DNA of 64,000 nucleotides from Mycolicibacterium madagascariense (GTDB taxonomy: Bacteria; Actinomycetota; Actinomycetes; Mycobacteriales; Mycobacteriaceae). The DNA lies in assembly GCF_010729665.1 (NCBI RefSeq), contig NZ_AP022610.1, positions 3,906,001 to 3,970,000 of the forward strand, given 5' to 3'. The notes below the pieces were generated by a model. That model did no database searches and was not told where the DNA came from. It saw only the letters and a list, made by a program, of their open reading frames with translations. Both the position numbers and the translations under genes were made by a program. Below are positions 43,863-54,770 of this stretch, piece by piece (position 1 is the stretch's first letter; every line of letters begins with the position of its first letter).

Positions 43863-44029
43863 TGGAGTTCCTCTTCCCCGCGTGAGCCCGCGGCTGATGT
43901 GGCGGGCTTGACCGGCCAACCCTAGAAACGCCAGGTTCCGGGACTGTTACGTCCGCGTCACCGCCGAGAGTCTTTGCCGTCGACCCCGGGCTGGTGTCGA
44001 TCATCGATTCGCAGGCATAGGTTGGAGAC

Positions 44030-46384
44030 ATGGGTATTCGACGCCGGATGACGGGTCGCGACGTCACGCAGGACATCGCAGTCACATACGACGAGCACAC
44101 AGCCGTCAGCACCGGCCCCGAGCACGAGGCGGCCGGGGTCAAGGCCGTGATGGTGTCGCTGCAGCGCGGCGTCACGTCGATGGGTCCGCTGCGGACGGCC
44201 GCCGCCCTCGTGCGGCTCAATCAGCGCAAGGGCTTCGACTGCCCGGGCTGCGCGTGGCCCGAGGAACACGGCGGCCGCAAATTCGCGGAGTTCTGCGAGA
44301 ACGGCGCCAAGGCGGTTGCCGAAGAGGCGACCAAGCGCGTCGTCACCCCGGACTTCTTCGCCCGGCACTCCCTCGCCGACCTGCGCGAGCGCCCGGAGTA
44401 CTGGCTCAGTCAGCAGGGCAGGCTGACCCACCCCGTGATCCTGCGCGAGGGCGACGACCACTACCGCCCGATCAGCTGGGATCACGCCTACCACGTCATC
44501 GCGCAGCATCTGCGCGCCCTCGACAGCCCCGACGAGGCCATCTTCTACACCTCCGGGCGCACCAGCAACGAGGCCGCGTTCGTCTACCAGCTGCTGGTGC
44601 GCAGCTTCGGCACCAACAATCTGCCGGACTGCTCCAACATGTGCCATGAGTCCTCGGGCGCGTCGCTGACCGATTCGATCGGCATCGGCAAGGGGTCGGT
44701 GACGGTCGAGGACCTCGAGGAGGCCGACGTCATCCTCATCGCCGGGCAGAATCCGGGCACCAACCATCCCCGCATGCTGTCGGTGCTGGAGAAGGCAAAG
44801 GCCAACGGCGCCAAGATCATTGCGATCAACCCGCTGCCCGAGGCGGGGCTGATGCGGTTCAAGGATCCGCAGAAGGTGCACGGCGTCGTCGGGCACGGCA
44901 TCGGCATCGCCGACGAGTTCGTCCAGATCCGGCTTGGCGGGGACATGGCGCTGTTCGCCGGGTTGGGCCGCCTGCTGCTGGAGGCCGACGACCAGGCGCC
45001 GGGCACCGTGATCGACCGGGCCTTCGTCGCCGAGCACTGCGCGAACTTCGAGGCCTACGAGGCGCAGACCCGGGCCGTCGACCTGGACACCGTGCTCGAG
45101 GCGACGGGCATCGACCGCGCCCAGCTCGACCGGGTGGCGCAGATGTTGATTGGATCGCAGCGGACGATCGCCTGCTGGGCAATGGGTTTGACGCAGCACC
45201 GGCACGCCGTGCCGATGATCTCCGAGCTCACCAACCTGCTGCTGATGCGCGGGATGATCGGCAAGTCGGGCGCGGGGCTGTGTCCGGTGCGCGGGCACTC
45301 CAACGTGCAGGGTGACCGCACCATGGGCATCTGGGAGCAGATGCCCGAGGACTTCCTGGCCGCGCTGGACGACCGGTTCGGCATCGTCAGCCCGCGCAAG
45401 CACGGCATGGACACCGTCGACGCCATCCGGGCCATGCGCGACGGCCGAGCCTCGGTGTTCATGGGCATGGGCGGCAACTTCGCGCTGGCCACCCCGGACA
45501 CCGCCGTGACCGACGCCGCACTGCGCAGCTGCTCGCTGACCGTGCAGGTGTCGACCAAGCTGAATCGCAGTCACCTGACGACCGGGCGCACCGCCCTCAT
45601 CCTGCCGTCCCTCGGGCGCACCGACAAGGATCTGCAGGACGGCGCCAAACAGCAAGTGTCGGTTGAGGATTCGATGTCGATGGTGCATCTCTCCCGCGGC
45701 AGCCTGCAGCCACCGAGCGAACACGTCCGCAGCGAGGTCGCGATCGTCTGCGAGCTGGCGCAGGCCCTCCTGGGTGCCGACCACCCGGTGCCGTGGGACG
45801 CCCTGCGGCGCGACTACGACCGGGTGCGCGACGCGATCGCCGCGGTGGTCCCAGGCTGCGCCGACTACAACCGCCGCGTGCGCCAGCCCGACGGCTTCCA
45901 GCTGCCGCACCCGCCGCGCGATGCGCGGGAATTCCCCACCACCACGGGCAAGGCCAACTTCGCGGTCAATCCACTGGAGTGGATTCCGGTGCCCGAGGGT
46001 CGGCTGATCCTGCAGACGCTGCGCAGCCATGATCAGTACAACACCACGATCTACGGTCTCGACGACCGCTACCGCGGGGTCAAGGGCGGCCGCCGGGTCA
46101 TCTTCATGAACCCGGCCGACGTCGAGGCGTTCGGCCTCACCGAGGGCGACCGCGTCGACCTGGTGTCCGAATTCACCGGTGGCACAGGCGAAGTCGAGGA
46201 GCGCCGTGCGGAGGACTTCATGGTGGTGCCGTATTCGACACCGCGGGGCAACGCGGCCTCCTACTATCCGGAGACCAATTCGCTGGTGGCACTGGACCAC
46301 GTGTCCGCCCGGTCGAACACGCCGGTGTCCAAGGCCGTGCAGATTCGGGTGGAGGCCCGCGCGGGGGTGGGCGCCCGTGGGTAG
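44030..46384 (+). CDS. fdhF: FdhF/YdeP family molybdopterin oxidoreductase alpha subunit
   Basis: A 784-residue MGD enzyme of the FdhF/YdeP family (M. tuberculosis Rv2900c type). [19 protein letters not shown] near the N terminus holds Cys residues for an Fe-S cluster; molybdopterin-binding segments appear as [43 protein letters not shown] and the C-terminal cap domain. No selenocysteine TGA is seen. The next gene is fdhD, needed to sulfurate such enzymes, and overlaps it. The real substrate of this family is uncertain; formate is the traditional annotation. Confidence 0.9.
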   Translation: MGIRRRMTGRDVTQDIAVTYDEHTAVSTGPEHEAAGVKAVMVSLQRGVTSMGPLRTAAALVRLNQRKGFDCPGCAWPEEHGGRKFAEFCENGAKAVAEEATKRVVTPDFFARHSLADLRERPEYWLSQQGRLTHPVILREGDDHYRPISWDHAYHVIAQHLRALDSPDEAIFYTSGRTSNEAAFVYQLLVRSFGTNNLPDCSNMCHESSGASLTDSIGIGKGSVTVEDLEEADVILIAGQNPGTNHPRMLSVLEKAKANGAKIIAINPLPEAGLMRFKDPQKVHGVVGHGIGIADEFVQIRLGGDMALFAGLGRLLLEADDQAPGTVIDRAFVAEHCANFEAYEAQTRAVDLDTVLEATGIDRAQLDRVAQMLIGSQRTIACWAMGLTQHRHAVPMISELTNLLLMRGMIGKSGAGLCPVRGHSNVQGDRTMGIWEQMPEDFLAALDDRFGIVSPRKHGMDTVDAIRAMRDGRASVFMGMGGNFALATPDTAVTDAALRSCSLTVQVSTKLNRSHLTTGRTALILPSLGRTDKDLQDGAKQQVSVEDSMSMVHLSRGSLQPPSEHVRSEVAIVCELAQALLGADHPVPWDALRRDYDRVRDAIAAVVPGCADYNRRVRQPDGFQLPHPPRDAREFPTTTGKANFAVNPLEWIPVPEGRLILQTLRSHDQYNTTIYGLDDRYRGVKGGRRVIFMNPADVEAFGLTEGDRVDLVSEFTGGTGEVEERRAEDFMVVPYSTPRGNAASYYPETNSLVALDHVSARSNTPVSKAVQIRVEARAGVGARG

Positions 46385-47201
46385 GGTCACGGCGCGCCGC
46401 AGGGCCAGCCACCTGACCGCCGACACCGCCACCGCCAGGCCTGAGACGCTCGCCGTCGAGGAGCCGATGGAGATCCGTGTCAACGGCGCGGCCACCACCG
46501 TGACCATGCGCACCCCGGGCTCCGATGTCGAACTGGCGCAAGGGTTTCTGCTCACCGAGGGCGTGATAGGTCAGCGCGACGACATCCTCGCCGTCCAGTA
46601 CTGCCGGGGCGCGGGCGAGGACGGCGTCAACACCTACAACGTGCTCGACGTGACGCTCGCCGGCGGCGTGCCCACCCCGAGCCTCGACGTGACCCGCAAC
46701 TTCTACACCACGTCGTCGTGCGGGGTGTGCGGCAAGGGATCCATCGACGCCATCCGCCTGATCAGCAGGCACTCCCCTGGCGACGATCCCACCGTGGTCG
46801 CCTCGTCGACGCTGTCGGCCATGCCCGATCAACTCCGACGCGCGCAACGGATCTTCGCCACCACCGGCGGCCTGCACGGCGCCGCGCTGTTCGACGCCGA
46901 CGGCACCATGCTCGTCGTCCGGGAGGACATCGGGCGGCACAACGCCGTCGACAAGGTCATCGGGTGGGCGCTGGAGAACGACCGCATTCCCCTCACCGGT
47001 TCGGTTCTGCTGGTCAGCGGCCGCGCGTCGTTCGAGTTGACGCAGAAGGCCGTGATGGCGGGCATTCCCGTGCTGGCCGCGGTGTCCGCGCCGTCGTCGC
47101 TCGCGGTCGACCTGGCCGCGCAGGCGGGCCTCACCCTCGTCGCGTTCCTGCGCGGCGATTCGATGAACGTCTACACGCGCCCGGACCGCGTCGTGCACTA
47201 G
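46377..47201 (+). CDS. fdhD: Sulfurtransferase FdhD
   Basis: A 274-residue protein that transfers sulfur to the molybdenum cofactor of formate dehydrogenases. The active-site motif [10 protein letters not shown] with the two reactive Cys is present, along with [16 protein letters not shown] and [29 protein letters not shown], all split by the family's usual spacing. The GTG at 46377 overlaps the end of fdhF by 8 bases. Coupling with fdhF fits its role as chaperone for that enzyme. Confidence 0.95.
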   Translation: MGRVTARRRASHLTADTATARPETLAVEEPMEIRVNGAATTVTMRTPGSDVELAQGFLLTEGVIGQRDDILAVQYCRGAGEDGVNTYNVLDVTLAGGVPTPSLDVTRNFYTTSSCGVCGKGSIDAIRLISRHSPGDDPTVVASSTLSAMPDQLRRAQRIFATTGGLHGAALFDADGTMLVVREDIGRHNAVDKVIGWALENDRIPLTGSVLLVSGRASFELTQKAVMAGIPVLAAVSAPSSLAVDLAAQAGLTLVAFLRGDSMNVYTRPDRVVH

Positions 47202-47245
47202 CGGCCCGGACGCGGACCCGCCGCATCTGTGGTCCCCTGGAACGC

Positions 47246-47698
47246 ATGACGAGAGAAGAGATCACCCAGCAGATCATCGCGGCGCGGCTGGCGAAGGGCT
47301 TCACGTGGCAGGAGCTCGCCGCGGCCGTCGACCGGCCGGTCGTCTGGACGACGTCGGCGCTGCTGGGCCAGCACCCGATCCCGCCCGAGATCGGGTCCGT
47401 GCTCGCCGAGATGCTGGGCCTCGACCCGGCGGCAGTGCCGGTCCTCGCGGCCGTGCCCGTGCGCGGCGGGCTGCCCACCGCGGTGCCCACCGACCCGACC
47501 ATCTACCGCTTCTACGAGGCTCTGTCGGTATACGGCGGGGCCATCAAGGAGTTGATCCACGAGCAGTTCGGCGACGGCATCATGAGCGCCATCAACTTCA
47601 GCGTCGACGTGCAGAAGAAGCCGCACCGCGGCGGTGACCGCGTCGTGGTGACGTTGGACGGCAAGTTCCTGGCCTACGAGTGGAACCGCGCCACCTAG
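47246..47698 (+). CDS. cynS: Cyanate hydratase (cyanase)
   Basis: A 150-residue cyanase that turns cyanate and bicarbonate into ammonia and CO2. The N-terminal helical HTH-like domain (FTWQELAAAVDRPVVWTTSALLG) and the C-terminal catalytic domain are complete: Arg and Glu in TIYRFYEALSVYG and Ser in MSAINFSVDV form the known active site. It starts 44 bases after fdhD and probably shares its transcript. The ammonia could be assimilated by the nearby glutamine synthetase. Confidence 0.95.
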   Translation: MTREEITQQIIAARLAKGFTWQELAAAVDRPVVWTTSALLGQHPIPPEIGSVLAEMLGLDPAAVPVLAAVPVRGGLPTAVPTDPTIYRFYEALSVYGGAIKELIHEQFGDGIMSAINFSVDVQKKPHRGGDRVVVTLDGKFLAYEWNRAT

Positions 47699-47723
47699 CC
47701 GCAGCTAGCCGCATCGAGATAGT

Positions 47724-47762
47724 AGTGAGGGTCGTGATCCACGCGGATTCACGACCCTCACT
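47724..47762. terminator. 14-bp hairpin between cynS and clpX ends
   Basis: GTGAGGGTCGTGA (47725-47737) pairs perfectly with 47749-47761, with a further A-T pair outside and a TCC/GGA pairing in the loop. No U-tract. It lies between the convergent ends of cynS (47698) and clpX (47778). Confidence 0.7.
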
Positions 47763-47777
47763 GCCATCTCAAGACGG

Positions 47778-49058
<1,281 letters not shown>

Positions 49059-49360
49059 TGTCCCTGCGGCCCTACTTTCCTGATCGCCGTCGGTATGTCT
49101 CGGTTTGGTGGATCACCTCGGGTGTGGTCCCGACGCTACCCGTATGGCCCGGCACCGTGCGACCGTTGAAGCCGAATAGCGCCGTTGATATTTGCCTGCG
49201 TTGAAGGAGAACATATCCCCTGCACCGCCGGCAGCCCTCCGCAACGCGCTTCGCGCCATTGGCGTGTCGTCGTCGCAATCAGTTCGAGAGCCTTCCGCGA
49301 CCACGGTACGCGCGCCGCCGCGGTGCGGCCCCACGCGACGTGGGACCGCAGCGCGCGGTG
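49059..49360. other. Gene-free clpP2-clpX interval
   Basis: No plausible coding frame. It must contain the clpX promoter unless clpX is read from clpP1P2. A GCGC-TTC-GCGC palindrome lies at 49246-49256. M. tuberculosis carries mmuM and an MFS gene at this position, so the interval is either the ancestral arrangement or a deletion. Confidence 0.5.
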
Positions 49361-50031
49361 TCAGGCCGGCTGCGCGGACAGTTTGCGGTACTCCAGGACC
49401 GTGTCGATGATGCCGTAATCCTTCGCATCGGCGGCGGTGAGGATCTTGTCGCGGTCGGTGTCCTTGCGGATGACCGAGGCGTCCTTGCCGGTGTGGCGCG
49501 CCAGCGTCGTGTCCATCAGCGTGCGCATGCGCTCGATCTCGGCGGCCTGGATCTCCAGGTCGGAGACCTGACCCTGGATCGCGCCGCCGACGGCGGGCTG
49601 GTGGATCAGGATCCGCGCGTTGGGCAGGGCCAGACGCTTGCCCGGCGTGCCCGCGGCGAGCAGCACGGCGGCGGCCGACGCGGCTTGGCCGAGGCACACC
49701 GTCTGGATGTCGGCGCGCACGTACTGCATGGTGTCGTAGATCGCCATCAGCGAGGTGAAGGAACCACCCGGTGAGTTGATGTACATCGTGATGTCGCGGT
49801 CGGGATCGAGGGATTCCAGCACCAGGAGCTGCGCCATGATGTCGTTCGCCGACGCGTCGTCCACTTGGACGCCGAGGAAGATGATGCGTTCCTCGAACAG
49901 CTTGTTGTAGGGGTTGGACTCCTTGACACCGAAGCTGGAGTGCTCGATGAACGAGGGCAGGATGTAGCGCGCCTGCGGCTGACTCACGGCACCGCCGTGG
50001 GGCTGGTTCGCGGCATCGCCATGGGGCTGCG

Positions 50032-50035
<4 letters not shown>
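49361..50035 (-). CDS. clpP2: ATP-dependent Clp protease proteolytic subunit ClpP2
   Basis: A 224-residue serine peptidase. The catalytic Ser lies in [16 protein letters not shown] and the His in [10 protein letters not shown]; the Asp follows in the C-terminal third. The N terminus is a flexible extension of about 20 residues ([17 protein letters not shown]). Mycobacterial ClpP2 pairs with ClpP1 to form the mixed active tetradecamer and docks ClpX or ClpC1. The ATG at 50035 overlaps the clpP1 stop (ATGA). Confidence 0.97.
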
Positions 50036-50625
<590 letters not shown>

Positions 50626-50712
50626 GGCTGGAATACCTGCTTTCTCGAGTTTGCGTACTCGTTCACTGACACTAACCAAACCTCAGCGGCGTCGACTCCC
50701 CGAAGGGTGGTC

Positions 50713-50730
50713 GTTCGCTCACAGCGTCAC
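50713..50730 (-). promoter_or_regulatory. Candidate ClgR box upstream of clpP1P2
   Basis: The minus strand reads GTGACGCTGTGAGCGAAC, with the CGC-N5-GCG core at 50716-50726. It agrees with the published actinobacterial ClgR consensus except at about two positions. It spans the stop codon of tig and is about 90 bases upstream of the clpP1 start, where ClgR binds in M. tuberculosis. Confidence 0.6.
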
Positions 50731-52142
50731 TTGGAGTCGGTGTCGTCGGCGGCGTCGGTGTCGAGCTCTGCGGCGGCCTCGTCATCGGTGTCGTCATGGG
50801 CGGCGTCGTCTGCGGCGTCACCGCTGGGGCCGAAGAACTCCGTGGTGTCGACCTCGTTGCCGTCGGTGTCGGTGACGGTCGCGGCGTGCACGACGGCCGC
50901 GATGGTCAGACCGCGGCGGACGTCGGCGAACATCGCCGGCAGCTGGTTGTTCTGCTGCAGCACCTGCAGCAGCTGCTGCGGCTCGATGCCGTACTGGCGC
51001 GACATGAGCACCAGGCGTTCGGTCAGGTCGTTCTGGCTGACCTGGACGTCGAGCTCGTCGGCGATGGCGTCCATCAGCAGCTGGGTCTTGACGGCCTTCT
51101 CCGCATTCGCGCGGTTGTCGGCGTCGAACTCCTCGCGACTGCTGCCTTCCTTCTCGAGCGCCTCGGCGAACTTGGCCTCGTCGTGGTCCAGGCCGTGGAT
51201 CGCGTTGTGGACGGTGTCGTCGACCTGCGCCTGCACGATGGCCTCGGGCAGGGGCACCTCGGTCTGCTCGAGCAGGGTCTCCAGCGCCTTGTCGCGGATC
51301 TGCTCGGCCTGACCGATGCGCTTCGCTTGCTTCACCTGCTCGACGAGGCTCTCCCTGAGCTCGTCGATGGTGTCGAATTCGCTTGCCAATTGGGCGAATT
51401 CGTCGTCCGACTCGGGCAGCTCGCGCTTCTTCACCGAGTTCACCTTCACGGTGACCTCGGCCTCGGCGCCCGCGTGCTCGCCGGCGACCAAGGTGGTGGT
51501 AAACGTCTTGGACTCGTCGGCCTTGAGTCCCTTGATGGCCTCGTCGAGACCCTCGATGAGCTGACCGGAGCCGATCTCGTGGGACAGGCCCTCGGTCTTG
51601 GCCTCGGCGACGTCTTCGCCGTCGACGGTCGCCGACAGGTCGATCGACACGAAGTCGCCGTCCTCGGCGGGGCGGTCGACGCCGGTGAGCGTGCCGAAGC
51701 GGGCGCGCAGGTTCTGCAGTTCGGCGTCGACCTCTTCGTCGGTGACCTCGATGGGGTCGACGGTGAAGGCGAGCGCCGACAGATCGGGCAGGGCGATCTC
51801 GGGCCGGACGTCGACCTCGGCGGTGAACGTCAGGTCGCCGCCGTACTCCTTGTTGGTGACCTCGATCTCGGGCTGCCCGAGGGGCTGCACCTCCGACGTC
51901 GCGACGGCTTCGCTGTAGCGGGCGGGCACGGCCTCGCCCACGACCTGATCGAGCATCGCCTGCTTGTCGATGCGCGACTCCAGCAGCTTCACCGGCACCT
52001 TGCCGGGGCGGAAGCCGGGCATGCGAATGGTCTTGGCCAGCTCCTTGAACGCCTGGTCGAAGTCGCCCTTCAGCTCGGTGAAGGGCACCTCCACGTTGAT
52101 GCGAACCCGGGTGGGGCTCAACTTCTCGACGGTGCTCTTCAC
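50727..52142 (-). CDS. tig: Trigger factor
   Basis: A 471-residue ribosome-bound chaperone. The ribosome-binding signature [15 protein letters not shown] is at residues about 42-56, the FKBP-type prolyl isomerase domain spans about 155-245, and the C-terminal chaperone domain ends in an unusually acidic tail ([27 protein letters not shown], given here in part as family-typical). The GTG at 52142 matches the conserved start [13 protein letters not shown]. tig, clpP1, clpP2 and clpX in this order is the conserved protein quality-control block. Confidence 0.97.
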   Translation of the reverse strand: MKSTVEKLSPTRVRINVEVPFTELKGDFDQAFKELAKTIRMPGFRPGKVPVKLLESRIDKQAMLDQVVGEAVPARYSEAVATSEVQPLGQPEIEVTNKEYGGDLTFTAEVDVRPEIALPDLSALAFTVDPIEVTDEEVDAELQNLRARFGTLTGVDRPAEDGDFVSIDLSATVDGEDVAEAKTEGLSHEIGSGQLIEGLDEAIKGLKADESKTFTTTLVAGEHAGAEAEVTVKVNSVKKRELPESDDEFAQLASEFDTIDELRESLVEQVKQAKRIGQAEQIRDKALETLLEQTEVPLPEAIVQAQVDDTVHNAIHGLDHDEAKFAEALEKEGSSREEFDADNRANAEKAVKTQLLMDAIADELDVQVSQNDLTERLVLMSRQYGIEPQQLLQVLQQNNQLPAMFADVRRGLTIAAVVHAATVTDTDGNEVDTTEFFGPSGDAADDAAHDDTDDEAAAELDTDAADDTDSK

Positions 52143-52195
52143 GGCGCTGCTCCTTGCATGTCTATGTCTTCGTCGACGGGGTGTCGTTGGTCCGG

Positions 52196-52269
52196 TCGGG
52201 GTGACAGGATTTGAACCTGCGGCCTTCCGCTCCCAAAGCGGATGCGCTACCAAGCTGCGCTACACCCCG
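52196..52269 (-). tRNA. tRNA-Pro (anticodon TGG)
   Basis: The complement starts CGGGGTGTAGCGCAGC and ends CACCCCG plus discriminator A. The seven-base acceptor stem pairs perfectly, the D-loop has AGCTTGGTAGCGC, the anticodon loop reads TTTGGGA (TGG) and the T-arm GGTTCAAATCC. CCA is not encoded. It stands between tig and tRNA-Gly on the opposite strand to the latter. Confidence 0.95.
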
Positions 52270-52367
52270 TGCTTCATTGCCGTCGAGATACTACGGGCTG
52301 GCCGCACGGCGACATCAATTGGATTTGAACACGGCGGCGCCGGTACAGTCCTCCGTGCAGTGCCAAC

Positions 52368-52438
52368 GCGGGCGTAGCTCAATGGTAGAGCCCTAGTCTT
52401 CCAAACTAGCTACGCGGGTTCGATTCCCGTCGCCCGCT
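52368..52438 (+). tRNA. tRNA-Gly (anticodon TCC), phage integration site
   Basis: A complete tRNA with acceptor stem GCGGGCG/CGCCCGC, anticodon loop CTTCCAA (TCC) and T-arm GGGTTCGATTCCC; CCA is encoded at 52439-52441. Its 3' half from 52398 is the left attachment core of the integrated element, which restores an intact tRNA. Mycobacteriophage L5 uses a tRNA-Gly gene at this locus next to tig in M. smegmatis, so this is the same kind of attB. Confidence 0.96.
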
Positions 52439-52441
52439 CCA
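52398..52441 (+). repeat. attL: 44-bp core direct repeat
   Basis: The 3' half of tRNA-Gly from the anticodon loop to CCA. It is identical over all 44 bases to 57715-57758. The two copies bound the integrative element; crossover presumably occurs within the anticodon-stem part. Confidence 0.93.
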
Positions 52442-52487
52442 GCGAGACCAGCGCAAAGGCCGTCGAACAGGCGTTCGGCGGCTCGCG

Positions 52488-52507
52488 CGGTCCCCTATTC
52501 CGCCCCT
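52488..52507 (+). repeat. Left 20-bp arm-type repeat
   Basis: CGGTCCCCTATTCCGCCCCT, 47 bases inside attL. The same 20-mer with one mismatch is at 57550-57569, 146 bases inside attR, in the same orientation. Position and pairing suggest integrase arm-binding sites. Confidence 0.55.
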
Positions 52508-52521
52508 ATTTCGCGAGGCAG

Positions 52522-53943
52522 CTACCCGTGCAGCGGGACCACGTTCGGACCGTAACTCGGTTCCGCCTCCAACGCCGCGAGCGCCGCCATCGCGTCGGCG
52601 TGGTCGTCTTCGTACAGGTGCGCGTAGACGCCGAGCGTCGTGGCGACCTTGGCGTGGCCCATGAACCGCGCGACCTCCAATGGTGGCCGTCCCGCCGCGA
52701 TGCACAAGCTGGCGTAGGTGTGCCGGAGTCCGTGCCAGCGGAACTGCGGGGCGACCTTCGCGGCCTCGTCCCCGGTCGTCGCCGCGCATCGATTCGCGCG
52801 CAAGACGGCAGGCCGGAAGACAGCCTTGTAGAAGGTGGCGTGCCGGTAGGGCGCGGTCCAGTCGAGCACCAGCCGCTCCCCCGCCTCGGCGGTCGACAAG
52901 TCGGCGAGGGCGGTCGCCTGGCGTCGTGCGGCGGCGTTGGGGTCTAGGTTGGCGTCTCCTGTGTCGTCGGCTGTTGCCGCGACTCCGGTAGGCCGGGGCG
53001 CGAGTAGGTGCACGCCGGGGAACAGCGGCGCGGTCGGGTCGTCGCGGCGCGGGTGGACTGCGAGGTACTCCCGCAACATCGCCGTCGTCGCCGGGGTCAG
53101 CGGCACGGTGCGGCGGCTGCCCTTCGTCTTCGGCGCCATCGCCGTCGCCGTCCCGCCAGTCCAGGCGATGGTCTGCTCGACGCGCACGGTCCCCGGCTTC
53201 GCCGCCGCGTTCGGGTTGATCGACGGCTTCGGCACGTGCACGTCGCCTACTCGCAACCCGGCGAGTTCGGCGGCGCGGAGCCCGCTCCACGCGGCGAGGT
53301 GCGTCGTGACCGAGAAGGGCCAAGGCGTCGCCGCGACGAGCGACGCCACCTGCACCGGGGTCAGGAACATCGCCGGGTCGTCCACGGCGCGCACATGACC
53401 GGTGTTGTGGTCGGTCGGCAGCTTCACGTAGTCGGCGGGGTTGGTGTCCAGCCGGCCATCCGCGACCGCCTGCGCGAGGACTTGCTTCACCAGGAAGTAG
53501 GCGTTGCGGATCGTGCTCGGCTTCTTGCCCGCCTTGCTCATCGCGCCCACCCAGTCGCTGATGTCCTCCCGCCGAATAGCGTTCACCGGGTAGTCGCCGA
53601 ACGTGTTGTCGATCCGCAGATTTGCCAGCCGCTTGTGCCGCTTGACGGTGTGGTCGCTCGTCGGGGCCAAGGCGTCCGCGTAGGCCGCGCGGGTGGTGTC
53701 CTTGAGGTCGTGGCGGGACGCGAGCCACTTCGCGGCGGCGTCGCGGAACAGAACCTTGCCCGCGTTGGTGTCGACGTTGATGCCCCGCCGTCGCTTCGGC
53801 TCGACGTGGATCGCGGCCCAATCCTCGGCTGACTTCTTGGTGGGGAAGCCGCTGCGGTCGCCGCGAGAGCCGTCCGGGTTGTACCACCGGACGCGGTATG
53901 TTGTTGCACCGCTGGCGAGTACGCGCTTCTTGATACTGGTCAT
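52522..53943 (-). CDS. int: Tyrosine site-specific integrase
   Basis: A 473-residue phage-type integrase. It has an AP2-like arm-binding N terminus (YRVRWYNPDGSRGDRSGFP), a core-binding SAM-like domain (about 60-170) and the catalytic domain: Arg223 in SGLRAAELAGL, Lys274 in TKGSRRTVPL, His404 and Arg407 in HGLRHTY, His430 and the nucleophile Tyr440 in MGHAKVATTLGVYAHL. The domain is longer than usual between 300 and 400 because of an insert. It reads toward attL, as usual, and should catalyse integration at tRNA-Gly. It is not the short L5 integrase. Confidence 0.94.
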   Translation of the reverse strand: MTSIKKRVLASGATTYRVRWYNPDGSRGDRSGFPTKKSAEDWAAIHVEPKRRRGINVDTNAGKVLFRDAAAKWLASRHDLKDTTRAAYADALAPTSDHTVKRHKRLANLRIDNTFGDYPVNAIRREDISDWVGAMSKAGKKPSTIRNAYFLVKQVLAQAVADGRLDTNPADYVKLPTDHNTGHVRAVDDPAMFLTPVQVASLVAATPWPFSVTTHLAAWSGLRAAELAGLRVGDVHVPKPSINPNAAAKPGTVRVEQTIAWTGGTATAMAPKTKGSRRTVPLTPATTAMLREYLAVHPRRDDPTAPLFPGVHLLAPRPTGVAATADDTGDANLDPNAAARRQATALADLSTAEAGERLVLDWTAPYRHATFYKAVFRPAVLRANRCAATTGDEAAKVAPQFRWHGLRHTYASLCIAAGRPPLEVARFMGHAKVATTLGVYAHLYEDDHADAMAALAALEAEPSYGPNVVPLHG

Positions 53944-53944
53944 C

Positions 53945-54274
53945 TCACGACTCCTGTTCTTCGGGTTTGGGTTTCACGTGGGTGTAGCTCCTGCCGACGA
54001 CGACGTTGTTGATTACTCCGACGCTCACGCCGTGGATGTACGCGAGGTCGGCCTTCGTCCACCGGCCCGCCGCGTAGTCGGCGCGTATCTCGCGCACGTC
54101 GTCGTCGGTGAGTTGGGCGCGGGCTCCGCCGTGACGACCGGGCGAGGGTTTTGGCCCGCTCGGCGCGCCGCTAGCGGATGCGGAGGTGCCGGGTGGGGGT
54201 ATGCGCGGCGGGGTGCCTGGCACGACGTACCGGCGCCCATCCGGCGCGCGCTTTACCAACGGTCGCGGGGTCAT
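53945..54274 (-). CDS. Small HTH DNA-binding protein, possible excision factor
   Basis: A 109-residue protein: a basic, proline-rich N-terminal half, then a helix-turn-helix in LTDDDVREIRADYAAGRWTKADLAYIHGVSVGVINNVVVGRSYTHV. Such HTH segments occur in actinophage regulators and homing-associated proteins. It is encoded one base before the integrase (stop at 53945, integrase start at 53943), and its ATG overlaps the stop of the recombinase fragment. Its position suggests a directionality factor or a regulator of the integrase; this is inferred. Confidence 0.7.
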   Translation of the reverse strand: MTPRPLVKRAPDGRRYVVPGTPPRIPPPGTSASASGAPSGPKPSPGRHGGARAQLTDDDVREIRADYAAGRWTKADLAYIHGVSVGVINNVVVGRSYTHVKPKPEEQES

Positions 54275-54732
54275 GCGGGGGTGCCTTTTCTGTTGGCGCG
54301 AACCAGGATTCGTGCGACTGTCGGCGAACTCCAGGTGCCGCCGCGCTTCGTCGGGTGGCCTTCGGAGGTGAGCACGCGGGCTATCTCGCGAGTCGACTTC
54401 TGTTGCGCAGCCAACTCCCTCATGCGAGCCAAAGCGGCTTGCTCAGCGGGGTCCGCGACGAGCGCGCCCTTGACGGTGCGGTAGCCATACGGCAGCGCCC
54501 CGTGTGCATAGCCACCGCGAGCGGCCTTCGCTGCGCGGCCTGCGGCGAGCCGGTCCACGGTCATCTCGCGGTCGTATTCGGAGATGGCGCCCATGATGAC
54601 CCGGACCAGCTTGCGCGACGGGTCGTTGGACTCACCGTTAAGCATCTCGTTCTCGTTCTCGCGCGTGGACAGCACGATGCCTCCGAGGTCGGACAGCTTG
54701 CGTAGCAACGTCGGCGGCGCAACGCCGTTCAC
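54271..54732 (-). pseudogene. Serine recombinase/resolvase fragment lacking the catalytic N terminus
   Basis: A 153-residue frame that reads like the end of a resolvase catalytic domain (LSDLGGIVLSTRENEN, then MGAISEYDREMTVDRLAAGRAAKAARGG), a linker (GALPYGYR) and a C-terminal HTH (TREIARVLTSEGHPTKRGGTWSSPTVARILV). The first 80 or so residues with the nucleophilic Ser and the catalytic Arg residues are missing. The break is 38 bases from the capsid gene, so the capsid module appears to have replaced the 5' part. It may still bind DNA. Confidence 0.75.
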
Positions 54733-54770
54733 GCGTACCGTCGCCGCGACGAACGACTACAGGAGACAGC

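Noticed and set aside
49245..49255. Second ClgR site upstream of clpX
   Set aside because: The CGC-N5-GCG core is present, but inner and flanking positions do not fit the consensus, and it is part of a larger GCGC palindrome.
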